From the NCBI GenBank assembly GCA_036768485.1, contig JAVLUZ010000228.1:1696384-1760383 (forward strand): a DNA stretch of 64,000 nt, in the 5' to 3' direction. The notes beneath the pieces are model-generated. The model ran no database searches, was not told the origin of the DNA, and worked only from the letters and a program-made list of their open reading frames with translations. The stretch comes from Mermis nigrescens (taxonomy: Eukaryota; Nematoda; Enoplea; Mermithida; Mermithidae). A program made the translations under genes and the position numbers. Within the stretch, counting starts at the first letter, position 1. Each line of letters starts with the position of its first letter. Shown one piece after another: positions 57,146-64,000 of this stretch.

Positions 57146-57561
57146 CTGAAGAATATGTCAAAACTACATATCAACAAAAAAGCAAAAAAATAATAAAATA
57201 TAACGGATTCTTATAGCATAATTTGCTTTAATTATAATGGTTAAGCAAGATTACGTGTTTCCGTATTGAGACAAACATAATGTAATTGTTCAGGCTGCTT
57301 TTATGAGTTTTCTTTTCATGAAAAATTCGATGAAGAACGAAATGGCCAGTTTCTTTCTGGAAAAACATGTGAGTTCGTCATCGAAGTTTATTCGAGCTAG
57401 TTCCCAAGCATCATGACTTAGCTTTTTTCTACGCTTCTATATTGTTTTTGATCGCATATAAATTTAACAAATAAATAAAATAATACGCTAGAAAACATAT
57501 AACAACAATATCAATCAGTTATATAAAGAAGGTAAAAAAATATAACAGCAAGATCACGCAC

Positions 57562-57683
57562 TTCCAAAGTGGATGTAGATCGATCAGCAGAAACGCTTAG
57601 CTTGCACGAATCAACTGTAACTTTTTCATCCTCTATCAAGTTTCCATGTGCAGATGACCAATTCCACTTGACAGCTGGAACTC
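57562..57683 (-). CDS. Fas2: Fas2/NCAM-like gene: Ig5, middle exon
   Basis: 122 nt, acceptor CTCTATTTAG, donor GAA|GTGCGT, phase 1 to phase 0. It encodes VPAVKWNWSSAHGNLIED and the following strands to STLE. The W-N-W pattern parallels the W-H-W of fasciclin-2 Ig5 (family knowledge). Confidence 0.85.
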
Positions 57684-58856
57684 CTAAATAGAGTCACATA
57701 GGTTATTAGGTGTTTTAATTTAATATTACTAGGTAAAAAAAATTTCCTGTAAACAATGCTCACGGTCCGTACGTTATTGGAACCGTGAATAAGTCTTAAT
57801 TTATGATGAATTATCCGAAAAAATATATATATATATATGTAATTTTTAAAGACAAAAATAAATCGCAGGACTTTGGAAATTCACGAAAACAGTTAGATAA
57901 AAACTTCTTTTAATTTTTTTGAATCGGATTTTTTGTTGAAATCGTACTTCACATATTTTTCTGAAATTTTAACGAAAATTACCATTTTTAAAACTAAAAA
58001 TTTGACAATAAAACTAGATTTTAATTGTCAGGACAGTTTGTTGCTTAAAATAGCTTGCAAAAAGTTCTCGTCAATTGAAAAATTTATTATTTAATATACA
58101 GCTATTTATTTAATATTTAGGATTAGGCCCTTTTTGACTCTTGCTATTAATGATAGGTTAAATTTTATATTGCAGGAATAAGGCGGAATTAAATGAATGA
58201 ATGGGAGTTTTAACTCTCATGGAAAATGTATGAATAAAATTATTTTTTAGCACCCGCTCGCAGAAGAATTCGAAAATCCAGTTACAAATATTTGAATGTC
58301 CGCGTATATGCTGGAGACATTAGGAGATTGCAGAGAATTCGCTAAGTGTAAGAATCAACGCCACTATGAGAAATTCTTTTTGCTGCAAAAAAAACAATGC
58401 GCCTCTATCATTTTAGTAACTAATGAAAAATTTTATACAATTTCTAGTATAAATATACTGTCAGGCATGTGCTGCAAGGAAAATTTTGAGTTTAATGTCG
58501 AAAATACAGTTTGTTTATTTTAATTTTCAAATAAAGTGATCAATTCGTTTTAAAAATAATTTTTCTATTAGATAGAACGTCAATCATAACGTGTTCAGCA
58601 CGGTAAAACAACAGACATCTTTTTCATAAAATACTTGTCCAAATTGAACTTTTGTCAAAAGCGCTTTTCAAAAAGACTGACGACAGGACGTAATGGCGTT
58701 TTGGCAAAAATGGTATTCAAAGAAACTGATGACAAGTCGTAATGGCCTCGAGATAAGAACGAATATTATGAAAGCAATTAGAGATTAAATGATTTTAGTG
58801 ATTAAGTGATTTGAACAAGTTTTGTGATCAGAAATAAATAAACTGAAAATGTTCAC
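57684..58856. other. Intron
   Basis: No exon or clear repeat recognised. Confidence 0.4.
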
Positions 58857-58937
58857 CTTTAGCCCTGCAGAAGAACATAATCGGCTTCGTTGCAGTACGG
58901 ACGGAATACTCAGATTGATCAAAAATAACCGGTGATT
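58857..58937 (-). CDS. Fas2: Fas2/NCAM-like gene: Ig5, first exon
   Basis: 81 nt, acceptor TTCCTAACAG, donor G|GTGAAC, phase 1 at both ends. It encodes SPVIFDQSEYSVRTATKP, then IMFFCRAKG, the A-B strands with the first Ig Cys. Confidence 0.85.
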
Positions 58938-59008
58938 CTGTTAGGAAAATAATTGCAAAACAAAAGCATAACCAGACGAAATATAAGTAAGGAAAAGATC
59001 AAAATCAC

Positions 59009-59153
59009 CATCTACAATCAGTTTTATACTGCGATCTTGTAAACCGGCTTTGTTGGATACGAGACAAGCGTAGAAACCGGCATCACTTGAAGAAACATTT
59101 TCAAAGATCAGCAAGATATCATTTTTCTTCGACAAGCTGTATATTCTTAGCTT
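59009..59153 (-). CDS. Fas2: Fas2/NCAM-like gene: Ig4, second exon
   Basis: 145 nt, acceptor CTGTTTTTAG, donor G|GTGATT, phase 0 to phase 1. It encodes KLRIYSLSKKNDILLIFENV, then SSSDAGFYACLVSNKAG with the D-x-G-x-Y-x-C signature of the F strand. Confidence 0.9.
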
Positions 59154-59205
59154 CTAAAAACAGATTGAAAATTAATTTCAAAACTACGGTATTTATAGTC
59201 ACAAC

Positions 59206-59461
59206 CAGACCTATGCATGAGAGGTCTGAAGACCTTGTAGCTCCCCAGACTGGAAAAATGGAAATTTTTTAGAAAAATAAGGCAAAATAAAGAATAAGAT
59301 GAATAAAATTAAAATATTTCTGCAAAAGTGCTTAAAATTGACCAAAAAATGTGTATTAGCAGTTTTCACGCTATTTTAGCATTTATGCCACTTTTTAAAG
59401 CCATTTTGGCCTGAAAAACTTTATAGTTGTCCCATAGTTAGACAGTAGACACAATACAATG
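59206..59461. mobile_element. Family R2 short element, diverged
   Basis: Starts CAGACCTATGCATGAG and has the R2 body (AATGGAAATTTTTTAG, TTTACGC-type segments), ending near ACAATACAATG. Located in the intron 52 bp upstream (on the minus strand) of the Ig4 second exon. Confidence 0.5.
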
Positions 59462-60239
59462 GAAATATAAACAGTAGTTTTCCAATCGCCTAAATTAAAC
59501 ATGTGTATACATGTATAACTGGCGCCTTGTCTTACGTTTAAAAATATGCATCAGCAGGAGTCGGTCATCTCCACAAGTCCCCCTCCCCAAGTAAAATCTC
59601 GATAAATTGCTCTGTTCGATCGTTTTTTTACTTTTTATGAAAAAGCGAGATTTTTTTAACTCGTGCCTGATCGTATACACAGACTGGCCATCTATTTCCT
59701 AGAAATGGTCTAGCAATAACACTCACCCACATTATCGAATCTGTACACTCATTTGTGCTGAAATCAGCGTAACAAATACTTGTCAATGAATGATAAGGAG
59801 AATCTAAAAATTCGTTGTCCATCAGAATAAGTCGTCGACGCAGGTCGCACAGATTCACAAATAAATACACAAGCTACTCTACTTAAATTGTTCTTAATCC
59901 AGAAATTTTATTCTTTTACGATATACTCGTATTTATTGTACAAAAAGATAAGCTTGAACATGATTGGAAAGCATTTATGATGAAAACCTATACTAAACGC
60001 TCAGAAAGTATAAAATTAGGAAATTAAAAGAAAATATTTAGCATTCCAAATGCTGGAAATATCCTTGTAAAGGCCGTAAAATTAATGAGGTTAAAATCTC
60101 ATCTGTATAATTCTATGAAAGACCTGCAACTGAATTTAAAACACATATTTAGCTCTCGTCTCGCATTCTTTGAAATAAAATAAATTTCCCAAAATGAGTT
60201 TAGACAGATTCTGTAATCTAGTTTCGCATGTTTCCTTAC
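59462..60239. other. Intron
   Basis: No exon or clear repeat recognised. Confidence 0.4.
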
Positions 60240-60400
60240 CGTATTTAAAATGGTGTCACGATTGGGAAATTTAACTCCATTTCTTGACCAATAGGCGTCA
60301 AACGAACTAGCTCGGGGATCAAACTTGCAACTGATATTGAATGGTCTTTTTTGTAAAGAGCTAGTTTGATTATAGGGAAACGGCCTGATTTCCGGTTTAG
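60240..60400 (-). CDS. Fas2: Fas2/NCAM-like gene: Ig4, first exon
   Basis: 161 nt, acceptor CTATTTTTAG, donor ACG|GTAAGG, phase 1 to phase 0. It encodes KPEIRPFPYNQTSSLQ, then FNISCKFDPRASSFDAYWSR with the first Ig Cys and the core Trp. Confidence 0.9.
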
Positions 60401-60659
60401 CTAAAAATAGTCGAATTGAATTTCATGCCTAATTTATTTCCGTCCAGTTCAAAGAAATCCAATTTTCGATTTGTGATTTACATGTGCGCAACTAACATTG
60501 AAACTTATTCAGAATTGCTCAACGGGTAACGCTAAATGAGACAAACTGGTGCAATAAAATAACATTGTTTAAATGCGCGCGTTACAAAAACCAAAGTCGA
60601 ATAAAAGTCTATAATAAGAAAAGAAGCAATTTCAAGTAAATATAATATATTGTATTCAC

Positions 60660-60816
60660 CTGTCACTGTCAGGCTTGTGAGTGAGACTTGAAATCCAGCA
60701 GCATTAGAAGCATTACAAGCGTAAACTCCGGAATCATCCACTTGAACGCTGATTAGCCTAAGGGTGCCATTTTCAAGCTTAAGTCGCATTCCGTCGACTT
60801 TTAATTTAACATCGTT
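60660..60816 (-). CDS. Fas2: Fas2/NCAM-like gene: Ig3, second exon
   Basis: 157 nt, acceptor TTTTTTCAG, donor G|GTGAAT, phase 0 to phase 1. It encodes NDVKLKVDGMRLKLENGTLR, then VDDSGVYACNASNAAG, the canonical end of an I-set Ig domain. It joins directly to the exon at 61766 to give a complete domain. Confidence 0.92.
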
Positions 60817-60957
60817 CTGAAAAAAGCAAAACTTGTTTATTATGCAGTGCAATGTACCTCGTTTTAATTGCTTAATCAGATTAGAACTCCCTACAATTAC
60901 CTCAGGCAGTGAAGTGATCCCATCCCAGGATTGACAATACCGCTGACCGGTCACGGT

Positions 60958-61240
60958 CAGAATAGCACGTGTGGGAGACAAGGGGATCTAGACACCCCCA
61001 CCAGAATGGAAAAATGGTAGATTTTCTCGGAAAATTAAGACAAATTGAGGGCCAAACATTGATAGAAATTTAAAATTTTCATTAAGAGTGCTTGAAATTG
61101 ACCGGAAATTGTAGAATAACGTCGTTTTATCTCTATTTCAGCATTTACAGCAGTTTTTGCGGTCATTTTGGCACAAAAATGCTTACTAACTGACCTTTCG
61201 GATCGACTGAACCCCAGATCGGCCATGCGATGCATTTATG
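60958..61240. mobile_element. Family R2 short element with 7/8 target duplication, intronic
   Basis: Flanked by GTCACGGT (60950-60957) and GTCACGAT (61241-61248). Starts CAGAATAGCACGTGTGG. Lies within the intron between the two Ig3 exons. Confidence 0.7.
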
Positions 61241-61765
61241 GTCACGATGTTCATAAATAGTGAAAAAATAAATGTCTGAATTCTCGACACTAGCGATTGT
61301 AGCGAATGGCTGAGTTATAGAAACTGACGGTACAGGCTGGCTGAAACATATCGGTATGAGTTCTATTTTACTTTAAAAAACCTGGCCAAGCAATGAAAAG
61401 TGCGTGTTTAGGCTAGTTCGAAATCCAAAAGTTCTCGAAGTCAAAGCCTCATTTGCTGTTGGATGGTCGGTTAGCTGATCCACCATTCCTTGTTAGTATG
61501 TGCGTTCAGAAGGCCTGAGCCTAACTCATTTAAAATGCTGTTAAGACATACTACACACACCAGTATTCCCAATTGTACAGTAGCATATTTTTGCTATCGA
61601 CCCTATGGTCGGTTTCTTTTCACTCTTTCTTACTTTTCATGGAGCGTTTTTTCATATAGAAGACTTGCAGCTCACGTTGCCAAAACGTCGGTGAAAATTC
61701 TCGTAAGTTAAATTCATATTGTTTAAGATGAACTACTCAGATAAAAAAATGTTACAAATTCTCAC

Positions 61766-61884
61766 CCGGTACCAATCATAATTCGGCGCTGGATAACCAA
61801 AAGCCAAGCATGGCATTGCCACTGATTCATTTTCGAGCGCTTCAATTTTTCCAGCGTGTTCCTTAACTTGTATCTGCGGTGGGA
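61766..61884 (-). CDS. Fas2: Fas2/NCAM-like gene: Ig3, first exon
   Basis: 119 nt, acceptor TTTTGTACAG, donor CGG|GTGAGA, phase 1 to phase 0. It encodes PPQIQVKEHAGKIEALENES, then AMPCLAFGYPAPNYDWYR with the first Ig Cys and core Trp. Confidence 0.92.
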
Positions 61885-61942
61885 CTGTACAAAAAAGGAA
61901 ACGTTAAATAGGTGTCAGCTTTTCATGTGCATGTTGTCTTAC

Positions 61943-62089
61943 CGTAGCCAATGACAGTTATGTTCATTTCCAGAAACGAAGCTGAAATATCCTGTGATGC
62001 CTGACACTTGTATCGACCATTGTCCTCCTCGGCTTTAAAATTGCGAATCACCAATACCTGACTGTTTTGTTCGAAGTCATATCGATCAC
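61943..62089 (-). CDS. Fas2: Fas2/NCAM-like gene: Ig2, second exon
   Basis: 147 nt, acceptor ACTTTACTCAG, donor G|GTAAGA, phase 1 at both ends. It encodes RYDFEQNSQVLVIRNFKAEE, then DNGRYKCQASQDIS. This is the C-terminal half of the Ig domain before Ig3; its N-terminal half was not found before the window edge. It is the first exon of the gene seen here. Confidence 0.9.
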
Positions 62090-62217
62090 CTGAGTAAAGT
62101 AACATAAGGACACTTTACTAATCATTTTCTAGCATTACAATGACAGATGGACTTTTTATGAAGTTCCGAGGTTAGAAATCATTTAAAGGGTAAAACTATA
62201 TTGCGGAGGGTCTAAAC

Positions 62218-62667
62218 TACACATGGGCGTAGGGGTCCGAGGGTCTGGACGAAAGATACACAACATGACCGATCTGGGGGTCAGCCGGCCTAAGGTGATC
62301 AAGAATTGAGCTTTTTGGGTCAAAATGACCTCAAATACTGTTATAAGCGCTAAAATAGTGTTAAAACTATGTTATTGTACAGTATCTGATCAATTTAAGG
62401 CACTTTTCAATAAAGTTTTCAATTTTCATCCATTTTGTGGCTTTCATTTTGCCTCATTTTCACCAAAAAAAATTTCCGATTTTACATTCCAGAGATCTAG
62501 ACCTCCAAACCCACCACGTGCATGCCTAGTCTGGCTGGAGCCCCATCCCCAGAGAATTCGGCAGACCCCTCCCCAAAAATCGATAGACCCCAGAATTAAA
62601 TAATGCTATTTTTGACAATTTTGTCTTATCGGACCTCGCCCCAAAATCTGGCCGCTGCCCATGTCTG
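62218..62667. mobile_element. R1 MITE carrying an inverted R2 element
   Basis: Outer ends TACACATGGGCG and GCCCATGTCTG, with flanks GTCTAAAC (62210-62217) and GTCCGAAC (62668-62675), 6 of 8 identical. Inside is an R2 element in reverse (end CCACGTGCATGCCTA near 62515) with flanks GTCTGGAC and GTCTGGCT, 6 of 8. Confidence 0.65.
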
Positions 62668-64000
62668 GTCCGAACCCAAACGTCATGTCTATACATTCTT
62701 GGAACGTTGGGACATATTGTGGCGATGGTAAAAAATTTCCACAGCAAAAGCACGGTAATTTTAATACTGTTGGTCCAATTTTTCAGCAGTCTTAAAATTT
62801 TCTGCGCTTTGTCCAGAGCTTATGTTTACCAGCATATACGTACACTAATAGAGCAATAAGTTTAATTAATTAAGGAAATTTATCATTATTATTAACATTT
62901 TGTCAATCAACTCGAAATTGAAATAATCTCTCCCAAATCTAATTCAAAAAATTTTTTAAGTGAAGTGTTTCTTGCTTGTGTTTGTATCTAAATTTCGAAG
63001 GTTTGCCAGGACTATATTTTAATATGCAAGCGGTATTTGATGAAACTTTGTCGCGATATTTTGTGCTCAAATAATGAACATTGTCCATTTCTTCAAGGAA
63101 GGATTAACTTCGTAAATTTGACTTTTAATTTGCTTATTTAACGACAACCCAAATTTCATTTCGATAACTTTCCATTTTACCCTTGGGGACCCTTGTGTGT
63201 TTCAAAAATTATTTTATATTTCCGCGGGGGAGCCCCCCTGAATACGGGCCAGCTCGTGAAAACTTAAAAGGCAGGTTCCTGCATGCTGAGATGGAGCCCT
63301 GGAAACAAGCTTAATATGATGCTGATAATGCACTTGTTATACTCCGATATCCTAATACGATCTGCTAAAACTCACAATATTAATTGAACGCATCAAAGGA
63401 GAAGCGGAAAAAGAAATGAAATTCCTCAGCGTAAAGCAGAAGCAAAAAAGTATTGGAAAGAAAGATTATTTGCCAAATATGCATGTAAAGAGAAATTTAA
63501 AGATAGGTTGGCGAAATAATAATATTCAAGGAATGTGAAATTTAAGAGTTGTGAATGTAGTAAATAGTGATCATGAGGCATGTTTTGTTCCACTTGCAGT
63601 TCAAAGTGCAATTTTTGGTAGGAAAAAAAGGAATGAAATTAGACTCGTGTGAAATGTCCTCGATTTGCTATGGGAAAATTTCTCTACATTTTTGTGAAAA
63701 ACTGATAAAATCTATTCAGTGAGACAAGTGAACGAAATTTTTTAAAATGAACTCAAAAATTTTCTTACAATTTATGTTCGCAAAATCGCCTGATAGTTGT
63801 AGACTTGAGGAGCTCTGATGTGACAATGATCCATCCCTTCCCTAACCAGACTCGAATTCCAATTCATTCTCTTATGAATCTAGTCCGCTACGACGCAGGA
63901 ATGCAAACCATGACCAAATAGATCAGATGTGCACTAATCATATAAAATGTTAAATATAAATATTAAAATATATAATTTAAGATATCTATTAATATTCAAA
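62668..64000. other. Intron, no recognised feature
   Basis: Expected to hold the missing N-terminal half of Ig2 or just intron. I found no convincing Ig exon, RNA gene or repeat. Confidence 0.4.

Noticed and set aside
57552..57561. Alternative donor (GTGC|GTGATC) for the Ig5 middle exon
   Set aside because: It gives a phase-1 end that does not fit the next exon at 57145; the donor GAA|GTGCGT gives phase 0 and a perfect Ig join.
60901..61340. Possible extra exon between the two Ig3 exons (acceptor near 61340, donor at 60901)
   Set aside because: It is interrupted by an R2 transposon and the two parts do not share a frame. Joining 61766-61884 directly to 60660-60816 gives a complete, canonical Ig domain.

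Overview
The window is nuclear DNA of an AT-rich, repeat-heavy invertebrate, most likely an arthropod or another protostome. The evidence is small exons with GT/AG splice sites, a fasciclin-2/NCAM-type adhesion gene, microsatellites, many short inverted-repeat transposons, and a Polinton/Maverick (adintovirus-like) element. I see no bacterial-type operons. The species cannot be named from the sequence.

Layout. (1) 1.9-20.2 kb, plus strand: the 3' part of a gene for a Lys/Arg/Ser-rich protein. Three small phase-1 exons (A, B, C) are repeated once in tandem (A', B', C') and followed by a 1.77-kb terminal exon with five 39-residue repeats. Its introns are full of mobile DNA, including a three-level nest at 8.3-12.1 kb. 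(2) 20.2-33.1 kb: gene-poor, with hAT-like, Tc1/mariner/pogo-like and retroelement-like repeats. (3) 33.15-43.70 kb: a 10.55-kb Polinton-type element with ~800-bp terminal inverted repeats and a 5-bp target duplication. (4) 43.7-48.1 kb: no gene; a 1-kb hAT-like element sits between two (TA)n tracts. (5) 48.15-62.09 kb, minus strand: twelve exons of a Fas2/NCAM-like receptor (Ig domains, two FN3 domains, transmembrane segment), interrupted by further short transposons.

The Polinton is the most unusual object. It carries an integrase with a chromodomain, a packaging ATPase, an adenain-like protease, major and minor capsid proteins, three small structural-cluster proteins, a zinc-ribbon protein, three copies of a small unknown protein family, and the N-terminal part of a protein-primed DNA polymerase. 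It also encodes a complete two-repeat TATA-binding protein with all four DNA-kinking phenylalanines. Almost every transcription unit starts with a near-identical TATA box (CTATAAATA). The two genes without one follow another gene directly, by an ATGA overlap or a gap of about 2 nt. The element therefore seems to carry its own promoter class together with the factor expected to read it.

The copy looks defective. The polymerase stops just where the right terminal repeat begins, a short transposon splits the protease, and the capsid and integrase genes have frameshifts. The TBP-like, ATPase and several small genes are intact. Functions for the host 574-plus-residue protein and for the small Polinton family are unknown.
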